From: Micromonospora phytophila
Lineage (GTDB): Bacteria; Actinomycetota; Actinomycetes; Mycobacteriales; Micromonosporaceae
NCBI RefSeq assembly: GCF_023656545.1
Contig: NZ_JAMOKF010000001.1
Coordinates: forward strand, 1-64,000
Length of the DNA: 64,000 nt
Reading direction: 5' to 3'
Below the pieces are notes generated by a model, which did not search any database, was not told the origin of the DNA, and worked only from the letters and a program-made list of their open reading frames with translations. The position numbers were made by a program, and so were the translations under genes. Positions 8,670-18,316 of this stretch are shown in pieces (positions within the stretch are counted from its first letter, which is position 1; each line of letters opens with the position of its first letter).

Positions 8670-9110
8670 TCAGCGGCGGCCGGTGGCCAGGGCGACGAGG
8701 TACTGTCCGCCGCCTGCGTCGACGCTTGCGGTCACCGGCAGTCCAGGCACCAGCCGGGAGAACCGGTCAACCAGCCAGTCCGCCGCCTCCTGGGCGTCCT
8801 TCTTGCTCGGACAGCGGGCGACCAGCTCGCGGCCACCCTTGCGCTCGAGTCGCTCGGCGACGGTGATCAGCGGTGCGGGCTCCACCACGTGCAGACGGTC
8901 CGGCCAGGCGATGACCACCTTGACCGCGCCCTTGCGAGTGTTGCAGGCACGGTGCGCGAGTCGCTCGGCGACCTTGGCCTTCTTGTCGGCGGTGCGGCTG
9001 TCGACGCTGGGACCACGCGGGTCGTTCACCGACATGTCGGCGTCGACCGGCTCGTCGCACACCCAGCATCGCCAACTGTCACGCCTCGCGACGTCATCGA
9101 GGAGACTCAT
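8670..9110 (-). CDS. HNH-like zinc-finger protein, 146 aa
   Basis: The N-terminal 60 residues have the frame of an HNH nuclease: CWVCDEPVDADMSVND, then SVDSRTADKKAKV, then ERLAHRACNTRKGAVKV. CxxC and the late HxxCN..KG are present. The usual DH pair that supplies the catalytic His is DS here (SVDSR), so nuclease activity is doubtful. The remaining 85 residues form an unknown C-terminal domain (VVIAWPDRLHVVEPAPLITV, and GLPVTASVDAGGGQYLVALA). ATG at 9110. No operon partner is evident. Confidence 0.65.
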   Translation of the reverse strand: MSLLDDVARRDSWRCWVCDEPVDADMSVNDPRGPSVDSRTADKKAKVAERLAHRACNTRKGAVKVVIAWPDRLHVVEPAPLITVAERLERKGGRELVARCPSKKDAQEAADWLVDRFSRLVPGLPVTASVDAGGGQYLVALATGRR

Positions 9111-9541
9111 CCGAGCAAACTAGCCTGTCAGCCCCCGGCCAACGACAGCCCGGGCCGCGGCGAGCGCCGCCAGTCCGAAGAAAGGTTGCAAGGGATTCGC
9201 TCTCCTGTGCCGTCCGCCTTGACTCCTGGTGCGATATCGCACCGCCGATGGCAGCCGTGACTCCGGTTGGCAGTTTCGGCCAACGCACTTACCTATGCCA
9301 CCGACCGTGCGCGCCGACAACCTGCGAGGTGTCCGGGCCTGGTGGGGGCAAGTGCGGACGCGGTGGCGAGACGTCGGCCGAGCCGGCGGGCTGACGGTCG
9401 CCGAAGCTGCGGGTTCGGCGACCGGGGTCCAGCTCGGGCCGGCCGACGCACGGTCGACCCAAGGTCGCTCTCCGTGGCCGTTCGCGGTGCGGGCAGTTGT
9501 CGTGGCGCGAACGAGCGCAGACTGGGATAGCCTTGGCGTAT
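9111..9541. other. Intergenic region
   Basis: About 430 bp between the divergent HNH-like gene and the small plus-strand gene at 9542. It must hold both promoters, but no confident -35/-10 pair or operator could be singled out. The long frames crossing it are GC artefacts. Confidence 0.4.
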
Positions 9542-9829
9542 ATGGCTACCTATCGCAGCGCCTCAGTGCTTCTCTCCTCGGACGGCACCAGGACCCCCGG
9601 CACCGCCGCGCTCTTCGCCGAGCCCGCCCGCAAGGGTGGGACCCCGCCGTGGGCAGGTGACTTCCGACCCGCCAACAGCGCCGGCAACGGCCCCAAAAAC
9701 GCGGTGGGGAAGACCTTTACGTTGGAGCTGCCCGACGGCAGCACCGGCAAGGTCGTGGTCCAGAGCCTCAAGAGCGGGAAGGGAGGCGTCGTGCTGGCGT
9801 TGATGGGCGAGGACGCACCTCCCTTCTGA
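9542..9829 (+). CDS. Small hypothetical protein, 95 aa
   Basis: ATG at 9542 gives MATYRSASVLLSSDGTRTPG. The C-terminal half predicts a small beta-rich fold (GKTFTLELPDGSTGKVVVQS, GKGGVVLALMGED). The frame is open 15 codons upstream, but those residues look non-coding. It has no signal peptide or membrane segment and no recognised family. Composition and codon use are normal for the window. Confidence 0.5.
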   Translation: MATYRSASVLLSSDGTRTPGTAALFAEPARKGGTPPWAGDFRPANSAGNGPKNAVGKTFTLELPDGSTGKVVVQSLKSGKGGVVLALMGEDAPPF

Positions 9830-10210
9830 TCAGGAAACTGATCGCCGCCGACGCCACCGGCTGGAGACGGCCGGTGTGCGACCCTGCCGATGCCAATGCG
9901 TTCGGATAGCTGCCGGGCGCATTGCCTCACCCGTGGCTGGGCGTCGACGAAGGTCAGGTGTAATGATCTGCCGCGAACAGCGCGTTCGTCGGTCACCTCG
10001 ACCAAGCCTGGCCGGGCTGCGATCGTCCCACCAGTAGACAAGTAGCCGCCGACCGCGCTCGTTCGGCGCCGCCCTGTCGTACCGGTGACCGCGCGCGTCA
10101 ACCCCGGGTTCCGCCGCAGGCTGTGGTGGACCACCCGGCCGCTCCCGGCCACGAGGGCCAGTGGCTCCGCCCGCCGTGCCGCTCACACGTGCGGCGGCAC
10201 GGCGGACGTG
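9830..10210. other. Gap between convergent genes
   Basis: About 380 bp downstream of both flanking genes. Short overlapping Arg-rich frames occur on both strands. No clear hairpin terminator, repeat or RNA gene was found. Confidence 0.4.
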
Positions 10211-11203
10211 TCAGACATGCGTGATCACGTTCTTGCCGTACGAGGTGAGGGTCTTTTCCCGGTCATCGTGCATGAGGTAGAGGGCGAAGTTGTGGACCCC
10301 GATCTCCTTGAGCTCCTGCAGCCGGTCGACGTGTGCCGACTCGGGTCCGAGCAGACAGAACCGGTCGACGATCTCGTCGGGGACGAAGTCAGCGGACGGA
10401 TTACCGGCGCGGCCGTGGTGTGAATAGTCGTAGCCCTCGCGGCCCTTGATGTAGTCGGTGAGCGCCTTCGGTACGACCCCGGAGTCGCCGTAGCGGGCGA
10501 CCAGGTCGGCCACGTGGTTGCCGACCATGCCGCCGAACCAGCGCAGCTGATCCCGTTGGTGCCCGAGGTTCGTGCCCACGTAGGCCGGCGCGGCCACGCA
10601 CATCGTGATCGAGTCGGGATCTCGACCTGCTGCGGTGGCCGCATCGCGTACCGAGCCGATCGTCCAGCGGGCGATGTCGGGATCGGCCGTCTGCAGGATG
10701 AAGCCGTCGGCCTGCTCGCCGACCAGCCGCAGCGCTTTCGGGCCGTAGGCGGCCATCCAGATCTCCAGCCGGCCGTCCCGCACCCACGGGATGCGCACCG
10801 GCGTGCCGTGGTGTTCGACCTCGTTGCCTTCGGCCAACTCTTTGATCACGTGCATCGCTTCCTTCAGCGTGGCCAGGCTCGCCGGCGGCTGGCCGATGAC
10901 CCGCCGGGCCGAGTCACCGCGGCCGATCCCGCACACCGTGCGGTTGCCGAACATGTCGTTGAGCGTGGCGAAGAGCGACGCGGTGACCGACCAGTCGCGG
11001 GTGCTCGGGTTGGTCACCATCGGCCCGACGATCAGGTGCTTGGTGGCGGCGAGGACCTGCGAGTAGATGACGAACGGCTCCTGCCACAGCACGCAGGAGT
11101 CGAACGTCCACCCGTAGCGAAACCCGTTGTCCTCGGCGGCGGTGAGGCCGGCCACGACGTCGCGAGCTGGCGGGTCGGTCTGCAGTACGACACCGAAGTC
11201 CAC
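10211..11203 (-). CDS. F420-type LLM-class oxidoreductase of the pyrimidine locus, 330 aa
   Basis: This is a luciferase-like TIM barrel. It starts MDFGVVLQTDPPARDVVAGL and has GWTFDSCVLWQEPFV, the cofactor-region strand LIVGPMVTNPSTRDWSVTAS, and GIGRGDSARRVIGQPP. It matches the LLM subgroup I know as TIGR03842, a deazaflavin-dependent group defined by its place beside dihydropyrimidinase genes. The GTG start at 11203 has a clear AAGGAG site. It begins 12 bp after the dihydropyrimidinase stop, so it is the last gene of that operon. Substrate unknown; a redox step on a pyrimidine or hydantoin is the contextual guess. Confidence 0.8.
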   Translation of the reverse strand: MDFGVVLQTDPPARDVVAGLTAAEDNGFRYGWTFDSCVLWQEPFVIYSQVLAATKHLIVGPMVTNPSTRDWSVTASLFATLNDMFGNRTVCGIGRGDSARRVIGQPPASLATLKEAMHVIKELAEGNEVEHHGTPVRIPWVRDGRLEIWMAAYGPKALRLVGEQADGFILQTADPDIARWTIGSVRDAATAAGRDPDSITMCVAAPAYVGTNLGHQRDQLRWFGGMVGNHVADLVARYGDSGVVPKALTDYIKGREGYDYSHHGRAGNPSADFVPDEIVDRFCLLGPESAHVDRLQELKEIGVHNFALYLMHDDREKTLTSYGKNVITHV

Positions 11204-11215
11204 CGCTTCTCCTTT

Positions 11216-12619
11216 TCAGACCAGGTACTGACTGAGATCGCGCTTCAGGAACCTGCCGTGCCCGGCCGCGCCGTGGAAGGCGTTGTCATCGACCACGACC
11301 CGGCCACGGGACAGCACGGTGGAGACCTTTCCGGTCAGCTCCATGCCCTCGTACGCGGAATAGTCCACGTTCATGTGGTGCGTGCGGGCCGATATGGTCT
11401 GCCGGGCCGTCGGGTCGTACACCGTGATGTCCGCGTCGGCGCCCGGCGCGATGACGCCCTTGCGCGGGTAGAGCCCGAACATCCTGGCGGGCGTGGTCGA
11501 GCTGATCTCCACCCAGCGCGGCAGGGTGATCTCGCCCCTCACGACGCCCTGATAGAGCAGGTCCATCCGGTGCTCGACGCCGGGCATCCCGTTCGGGATC
11601 TTGGAGAAGTCTCCCCGGCCCAGCTCCTTCTGGTCCTTGAAGCAGAAGGGGCAGTGGTCGGTGGACACCAGCGACAGGTCGTTGGTGCGCAGGCCCCGCC
11701 ACAGTTCCGCCTGGTGCTCCTTCGGGCGCAGCGGGGGAGAGGCGACGTACTTCGCGCCCTCGAAGTCGGGCCTGGCCAGATCCTCAAGCGACAGGAACAG
11801 GTACTGCGGGCAGGTCTCGGCGAACACGTTCTGCCCGGTGTCGCGGGCCTGGGTGACCGCGTCCAGGGCGTGCGCGGCGGACAGGTGCACGATGTACAGC
11901 GGCGAGCCGGTGACCTTGGCCAGCGCGATCGCCCGCGAGGTGGCCTCGCCCTCCAGCTCGGGCGGCCGGGTCAGGCCGTGCTGCACCGGGTCCGTCTGAC
12001 CGTTGGCCAGCGCCTGGAGGACGAGCTGGTCGATGGCGATACCGTTCTCCGCGTGCATCATGATCATCGACCCGGTGTCCCGGGCCTTCTGCATCGCCCG
12101 CAGGATCTCCCCGTCCGTGGCGTAGAAGACCCCCGGATAGGCCATGAACATCTTGAACGTGTTGACGCCCGCCTCGATGCAGGCCTCCATCTCCTTCAGC
12201 GACGTGTCGTTCACGTCCGAAATGATCATGTGGAACCCGTAGTCGATCGCGCAGTTGCCGTCGGCCTTGCTGTGCCACTTGTCCAGCGCAGACAGCACGG
12301 ACGTGCCCTTGCCCTGTACGGCGAAGTCCACGATGGTCGTCGTGCCGCCCCAGGCCGCCGCGATCGTCCCGGTCTCGAAATTGTCCGCCGAGAATGTCCC
12401 GCCGAACGGCATCTCCATGTGGGTGTGGCCGTCGATGCCGCCGGGCACCACGTACTTCCCGGCGGCATCGATCACGCGCTCGGCACCAGCCGCCCACTGC
12501 TCGGCCAGACCGGAGTCGGGCGCGGCGAGCGCCGCTATCCGCTCGCCCTCGACCAGCACGTCCGCCGGGTGCGCCCCGGTGGCGTTGACGACTGTTCCGT
12601 TCCGGATGACGATGCTCAC
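11216..12619 (-). CDS. hydA: Dihydropyrimidinase / D-hydantoinase, 467 aa
   Basis: This is a cyclic amidohydrolase that opens dihydrouracil or hydantoins to N-carbamoyl amino acids. All metal ligands are visible: HxH in GIDGHTHMEMPF (H65, H67), the carbamylated Lys in NTFKMFMAYPG (K156), MHAEN (H189), HLSAAHA (H245) and STDHCPF (D321). The C-terminus has the second small beta domain (GADADITVYDP). GTG at 12619 is taken as start because it overlaps the nitrilase stop (GTGA) and the homologous region begins with IVIRNGTVV; the 18 codons upstream belong to the nitrilase gene. Cytoplasmic, second step of reductive pyrimidine catabolism. Confidence 0.92.
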   Translation of the reverse strand: MSIVIRNGTVVNATGAHPADVLVEGERIAALAAPDSGLAEQWAAGAERVIDAAGKYVVPGGIDGHTHMEMPFGGTFSADNFETGTIAAAWGGTTTIVDFAVQGKGTSVLSALDKWHSKADGNCAIDYGFHMIISDVNDTSLKEMEACIEAGVNTFKMFMAYPGVFYATDGEILRAMQKARDTGSMIMMHAENGIAIDQLVLQALANGQTDPVQHGLTRPPELEGEATSRAIALAKVTGSPLYIVHLSAAHALDAVTQARDTGQNVFAETCPQYLFLSLEDLARPDFEGAKYVASPPLRPKEHQAELWRGLRTNDLSLVSTDHCPFCFKDQKELGRGDFSKIPNGMPGVEHRMDLLYQGVVRGEITLPRWVEISSTTPARMFGLYPRKGVIAPGADADITVYDPTARQTISARTHHMNVDYSAYEGMELTGKVSTVLSRGRVVVDDNAFHGAAGHGRFLKRDLSQYLV

Positions 12620-13458
12620 GGCTTCACCAGCGATTCGTACGTGTCGGGCCGGCGGTCGCGGTAGAACGCCCACAGGTCACGGACCTCGGCCAGCTTGTCC
12701 ATGTCCAGGTCGCGGACGACGACCTCGTCCTCGGTGTCCGACGCCGCGTCGCCGACCAGTTGCCCGCGCGGGTCGACGAAGTACGACTGGCCGTAGAAGT
12801 CGTTGTCGCCCAACGGTTCCACGCCGACCCGGTTGATCGCGCCGACGTAGTACTCGTTCGCCACCGCCGCCGCCGGCTGCTCCAGCCGCCACAGGTACTC
12901 CGACAGGCCGCGGCTGGTCGCCGACGGGTTGAAAACGATCTTCGCGCCGGCCAGGCCGAGCGCCCGCCAGCCCTCCGGGAAGTGCCGCTCGTAGCAGATG
13001 TAGACGCCGATCCGCCCCACGGCGGTGTCGAACACCGGATAGCCGAGGTTTCCCGGCCGGAAGTAGAACTTCTCCCAGAACCCCTTCACCTGCGGAATGT
13101 GGTTCTTCCGGTGCTTGCCGAGGTAGGTGCCGTCGGCGTCGATCACGGCGGCGGTGTTGTAGTAGACGCCCGGCTGCTCCTGCTCGTACATCGGCACGAT
13201 CAGCACCACGCCGTGCTGCTCGGCGACCTCGCGCATCAGCGCGGTCGTCGGCCCGTCCGGGATGGCCTCCGTGTACGAGTAATAGTCCGCGTCCTGGATC
13301 TGGCAGAAGTACGGGCCGTAGAACAACTCCTGCAGGCAGACCACCTGGGCGCCCTGCGAGGCGGCGCTGCGGATGGCCTCGACCGCGTTGGCGATCATCG
13401 ACTCCTTGTCGCCGGTCCACTTCTGCTGCACCAGCCCGGCTCGGATGATGTTGCTCAT
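12616..13458 (-). CDS. Beta-ureidopropionase-type carbon-nitrogen hydrolase, 280 aa
   Basis: A nitrilase-superfamily amidase with the Glu-Lys-Cys triad: CLQELFYGPYF (E44), GKHRKNHIP (K118) and GVYICYERHFPEGWR (C155). Its position before dihydropyrimidinase suggests it cleaves N-carbamoyl-beta-alanine to beta-alanine, CO2 and ammonia; N-carbamoylputrescine is an alternative substrate. ATG at 13458 begins MSNIIRAGLVQQKWTG. The frame stays open 42 codons upstream, but those are encoded by the inserted IS. That insertion begins at the base before the ATG and has removed the native ribosome-binding site. Confidence 0.88.
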   Translation of the reverse strand: MSNIIRAGLVQQKWTGDKESMIANAVEAIRSAASQGAQVVCLQELFYGPYFCQIQDADYYSYTEAIPDGPTTALMREVAEQHGVVLIVPMYEQEQPGVYYNTAAVIDADGTYLGKHRKNHIPQVKGFWEKFYFRPGNLGYPVFDTAVGRIGVYICYERHFPEGWRALGLAGAKIVFNPSATSRGLSEYLWRLEQPAAAVANEYYVGAINRVGVEPLGDNDFYGQSYFVDPRGQLVGDAASDTEDEVVVRDLDMDKLAEVRDLWAFYRDRRPDTYESLVKP

Positions 13459-13477
13459 CAGGATCGCGGCGTGGAAA

Positions 13478-13497
13478 CCCGGCCGTTTAGGGCCGGG
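13478..13497 (+). repeat. Left-end hairpin of the TnpB element
   Basis: CCCGGCC, loop GTTTAG, GGCCGGG is a perfect 7-bp stem about 20 nt inside the inferred left edge. Subterminal hairpins like this are the structures that Y1 (TnpA) transposases bind; the enzyme itself must be supplied from elsewhere. Confidence 0.65.
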
Positions 13498-13559
13498 AGG
13501 TAACGCCGCTCCCTCCCCTCGATGCTCGTCTTGCATGATGGGTGGATAGAATGTGAGGC

Positions 13560-14672
13560 GTGGGTGAGGTGGTGAAGCGGGCATACAAGTACCGCTTCTA
13601 TCCGACCCCAGGGCAGGCCGATCAGCTCAACCGCACCTTCGGGTGCGTGCGAAAGGTCTACAACCTCGCCTTGGCGGCGCGCACCCGTGCGTGGGCCGTT
13701 GACCGGCAGCGCAGCACCTATGTGCAGTCCTCGGCGTGGCTGCCCGAGTGGAAGCGCACCGGGGAGCTGGCGTTCCTTAACGAGGTCAGCTCGGTGCCGT
13801 TGCAGCAGACGCTGCGGCACCTGCAAGCCGGGTTCGCCGCGTTCTGGGGCAAGCGGTCGCGCTACCCGCGTTTCAAGGCCAAGCGCAAGTCCCGGGCGTC
13901 GGCGGAATACACCCGCTCGGCGTTTCGCTGGCGTCACGGGCAACTCACCCTGGCCAAGATGGACGCCCCGCTGGGCATCGTGTGGTCGCGGCCCCTGCCC
14001 GAAGGGGCCGAACCGTCGACGGTCACGGTGTCCCGCGACGCGGCCGGTCGGTGGTTCGTGTCCCTGCTGGTCGACGACCCCACCGTCAAGCCACTGCCGC
14101 CGCTGTCCACGGCGGTCGGGGTGGACGTGGGCATCACGAGCCTGCTCACCTTGTCCACCGGGGAGAAGATCACCAACCCGCGTCATGAGCGCGCCGACCG
14201 GCGCAGGTTGGCCAAGGCGCAGCGGAACCTGTCCCGTAAGGGCAAGGACACCAAGAACCGGGCCAAAGCCCGGCTTGCCGTGGCCCGCATCCACTGTCGC
14301 ATCGCCGACCGGCGGCGGGATCACCTGCACAAGCTGTCGACTCGACTCGTCCGCGAGAACCAAACGGTCGTGATCGAAGACCTCAGCGTGCGCAACATGC
14401 TGCGCAACCATTTCCTGGCCCGCGCCATCTCCGACGCGGCATGGACACACCTGCGCAGCATGATCGAGTACAAGGCCGCCTGGTACGGGCGGCAGGTGAT
14501 CGCCGTCGACCGCTGGCATCCGAGCACGAAGACCTGCTCGGCGTGCGGGCGGATCAACACTGCGATGACCCTCGGCGTTCGCGCCTGGACGTGTCCCGGC
14601 TGTGATGCCGTGCACGACCGGGACGTCAACGCCGCGTGCAACATCCTCGCCGCCGGGCTGGCGGAGAGGTGA
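13560..14672 (+). CDS. tnpB: TnpB, RNA-guided RuvC-like nuclease of an IS605-superfamily element, 370 aa
   Basis: The N-terminus (VVKRAYKYRFYPTPGQADQL) is the standard OrfB start. The RuvC catalytic residues are all present: D189 in VGVDVGITSLL, E273 in VVIEDLSVRNM and D355 in HDRDVNAACN. A four-Cys zinc ribbon (C326, C329, C345, C348) lies between the last two. Length is normal for TnpB. GTG at 13560 is the longest start; GTG at 13569 or 13572 would give a more usual V-K-R-A-Y-K start. It reads opposite to the catabolic operon it interrupts. The protein should form a complex with an RNA from the element's right end. Confidence 0.9.
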   Translation: MGEVVKRAYKYRFYPTPGQADQLNRTFGCVRKVYNLALAARTRAWAVDRQRSTYVQSSAWLPEWKRTGELAFLNEVSSVPLQQTLRHLQAGFAAFWGKRSRYPRFKAKRKSRASAEYTRSAFRWRHGQLTLAKMDAPLGIVWSRPLPEGAEPSTVTVSRDAAGRWFVSLLVDDPTVKPLPPLSTAVGVDVGITSLLTLSTGEKITNPRHERADRRRLAKAQRNLSRKGKDTKNRAKARLAVARIHCRIADRRRDHLHKLSTRLVRENQTVVIEDLSVRNMLRNHFLARAISDAAWTHLRSMIEYKAAWYGRQVIAVDRWHPSTKTCSACGRINTAMTLGVRAWTCPGCDAVHDRDVNAACNILAAGLAER

Positions 14673-14791
14673 AACGCCTGTGGAGGGCCGATAAGACCCG
14701 ACCCGCGAAAGCGGTGAAGGCGCGGCCCGGTGAAACAGGAACCCCCCCGGGTGACCGAGGGAATCCCCGCCCTTCAGGGCGGTGGAGGATG

Positions 14792-14795
<4 letters not shown>
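14640..14795 (+). ncRNA. Predicted omega-RNA / right-end region of the TnpB element
   Basis: In this superfamily the guide RNA overlaps the 3' end of tnpB and runs through the right-end hairpin, with the guide taken from flanking DNA. Here the region after the tnpB stop contains the right-end hairpin (14767-14782) and ends GGAGGATGTCAA. The guide would begin at about 14796, inside the permease gene. This is predicted by position and family knowledge; no covariance model was run, and the 5' limit is approximate. Confidence 0.4.
14767..14782 (+). repeat. Right-end hairpin of the TnpB element
   Basis: CCGCCC-TTCA-GGGCGG forms a perfect 6-bp stem with a tetraloop, 13 nt before the inferred right edge. 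It is a usual landmark for the end of the omega-RNA scaffold in TnpB elements. Confidence 0.6.
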
Positions 14796-16342
<1,547 letters not shown>

Positions 16343-16582
16343 CGGTCACCTCCCTGTTGCGCTGCCGCAACAGTGGCCGGCCAGCCGGCGCGCGTGCTGC
16401 GGGTGGGGGCGGGATCAGCTCGATCTTTATCTCGGAATGGTGGGTGTCCCGGACCCGCCACGGCAGCGGCAAAGTGTCCACGCTTGCCGTAATCAGGGCA
16501 CACTGTGTCCACCGCACGGTTGCACCGAGCTGTCAATCCGCGCGGTGGACCGATTAGCGGCTCCTGCTGGACCCTTGACCCG

Positions 16583-18187
16583 TCACGCCTCGTCGAGTTC
16601 GTGGACCAGGAGGGCCACGTACAGCGACAGCATCGACTCCGGGTCCTCCAGCGACACCCCGAGCACCTGCGCGATCCGCGACAGCTGCTGGTAGTAGGCC
16701 GTACGTGACAGGTGCGCGGCGGTGGCCGCCGCTGACTTGTTCCCGCCCTGCTCGCAGAAGCAGCGCAGCAGCTCCACGAGCCGGCTGCGCTGGGTGGCGT
16801 CCCGCGCCAGCAGCGGACCCAACTCGCGGTCCGCGAACGCCCGGACCCGCTCGTCCTCCCGCAACAGATGCAGCAGGCCGCGCAGGCGCACATTGTCCAG
16901 CTTGTGGTAGAGCTGCGTGCCGGGGGAGCGCAGCGCCGCCCCCGCCACGTGGGCGGCCTCGCCGAGGCTGCGGCGCACCTCGGCGACGTGCGACACGGTG
17001 GTACCGACCGCCACCAGCACCGGATCGGCTGCGGAACGGTGCACCTCCTTGGCCAACCGGCGCAGTACCGCGTCGACCCCGGCCTGCGCGGGCAGCGACA
17101 GCAGCGCGCGAACGCTGGTGTCGTCCACAACGCCCACCAGGGCGGGTATGGCCACCCGCCGCGCGGCCAACGCGGTGGCTTCCGCGAGGTCGCGCAACAC
17201 CTCCTGGGTGGCCAGCGCAGGGGCTCGTGGCGTCACGGTCCCGGGCCGGATCGCCACCCCCACCAGCTGTCGCCGCTCGAGGCCGACGCCCAGCGCGGCG
17301 GCCCGGGCGGCCAGATCCGGGGGCGGTACCGCCTGCCCGAGCAGCTGCGCGAGCAACATCCGGTGCGTCTGCCGTTCCAGACTCTCCCGATCACGCGCCA
17401 CCAACCGATGCACCGCCAGCGCCGACGCGGCCCGCTCGGCGACGACCACGTGCCGGTGCGGCGGAGGATCCGGCGAGAGCAGGACCAGGCGTCCCCAGTC
17501 GGCGCCCTGCGCGCCGACCATCGTGACCAACCAGCCGGCCTCCTCGTCGTGCGCCGTCCGTTCGGGCGCGGCCACGGACCGGGACCGCTGACCCCAGTCG
17601 GCCAGCAGCTGGGTGGGATCCTGCCCGGCCGCGTCGTACGCGAGCACGTCGTGCCCCAGCGTCTCCAGCACGACCGGCAGTCCGGAAATCCTGGCCACCT
17701 CGCGCAGCACCTCGGCCGGCTCCGCTCCGGCCACGGTGAGTGAGGTGAACGTCTCGTGCACCTGCTCGGCCGCCCGCAGCTCGGCGAGTTGCGCGTCGAC
17801 GATCAGCGCCACCACCGCCTCGGTGACGGACACGAACGGCGTCTCCTGCGCGAGCGTGATCAGTGGGAGTCGGTGCCGGTCGGCCGCGGTCACCAGCGCC
17901 TCGGGTATGTCGTCACTCCACCGCCGGACCAGCTCGATCACCAGGCCCGCCGCACGGACCGCGGCCAGGTCGTCCACGTACCTGGTGAGCGCCGCCGCCT
18001 CGTCCGGCAGCGCGATTCCGGTGGTCAGCACCAGTTCGCCGCCGCGCAGCAGGTGCGCGATGTCGGCGACCTCCGCCACGTGGACCCAGCGGACCCGGCC
18101 CTGCATGCCGGCCGACCCGGCCACCACCTGCGGCTTCGCGCGGCGGATCACCGGCAGTGCGATGGCTTCTGCGACGGAGGGGTACAT
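16583..18187 (-). CDS. PucR-family transcriptional regulator, 534 aa
   Basis: The N-terminal PucR domain (PSVAEAIALPVIRRAKPQVV, then VRWVHVAEVADIAHLLRGGE and LVLTTGIALP) is followed by a CdaR/GGDEF-like middle. The C-terminal PucR helix-turn-helix is FCEQGGNKSAAATAAHLSRT with YYQQLSRIAQVLG. ATG at 18187 has an AGGAGAGG site. The frame stays open far upstream, but that stretch is antisense to the aminotransferase gene. PucR proteins control purine, pyrimidine or amino-acid catabolism. Sitting between the permease operon and the divergent aminotransferase operon, it is the likely regulator of both. Confidence 0.88.
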   Translation of the reverse strand: MYPSVAEAIALPVIRRAKPQVVAGSAGMQGRVRWVHVAEVADIAHLLRGGELVLTTGIALPDEAAALTRYVDDLAAVRAAGLVIELVRRWSDDIPEALVTAADRHRLPLITLAQETPFVSVTEAVVALIVDAQLAELRAAEQVHETFTSLTVAGAEPAEVLREVARISGLPVVLETLGHDVLAYDAAGQDPTQLLADWGQRSRSVAAPERTAHDEEAGWLVTMVGAQGADWGRLVLLSPDPPPHRHVVVAERAASALAVHRLVARDRESLERQTHRMLLAQLLGQAVPPPDLAARAAALGVGLERRQLVGVAIRPGTVTPRAPALATQEVLRDLAEATALAARRVAIPALVGVVDDTSVRALLSLPAQAGVDAVLRRLAKEVHRSAADPVLVAVGTTVSHVAEVRRSLGEAAHVAGAALRSPGTQLYHKLDNVRLRGLLHLLREDERVRAFADRELGPLLARDATQRSRLVELLRCFCEQGGNKSAAATAAHLSRTAYYQQLSRIAQVLGVSLEDPESMLSLYVALLVHELDEA

Positions 18188-18316
18188 CGCGGCCTCTCCT
18201 GTGGCGGGATTGCACAGAACGTAATGCCAGTGCGCCCAGAGCGGCACAGGTTGTGCATAGCGGTTGGACAACGATTGCCGCCACACTCGCCCTAGGGACG
18301 AGATACGGAGGACGCG
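18188..18316. promoter_or_regulatory. Divergent promoter region between pucR and the aminotransferase operon
   Basis: This 129-bp gap must drive both directions. It holds a separated inverted pair, TGCACA (18211-18216) and TGTGCA (18252-18257), and a nearby TTGGACAA. These are candidates for regulator contacts. Exact -10/-35 boxes could not be assigned with confidence. Confidence 0.35.

Noticed and set aside
10514-12664. A 716-codon plus-strand frame opposite the dihydropyrimidinase and LLM genes
   Set aside because: It mirrors two well-supported enzymes on the other strand and has no recognisable domain.
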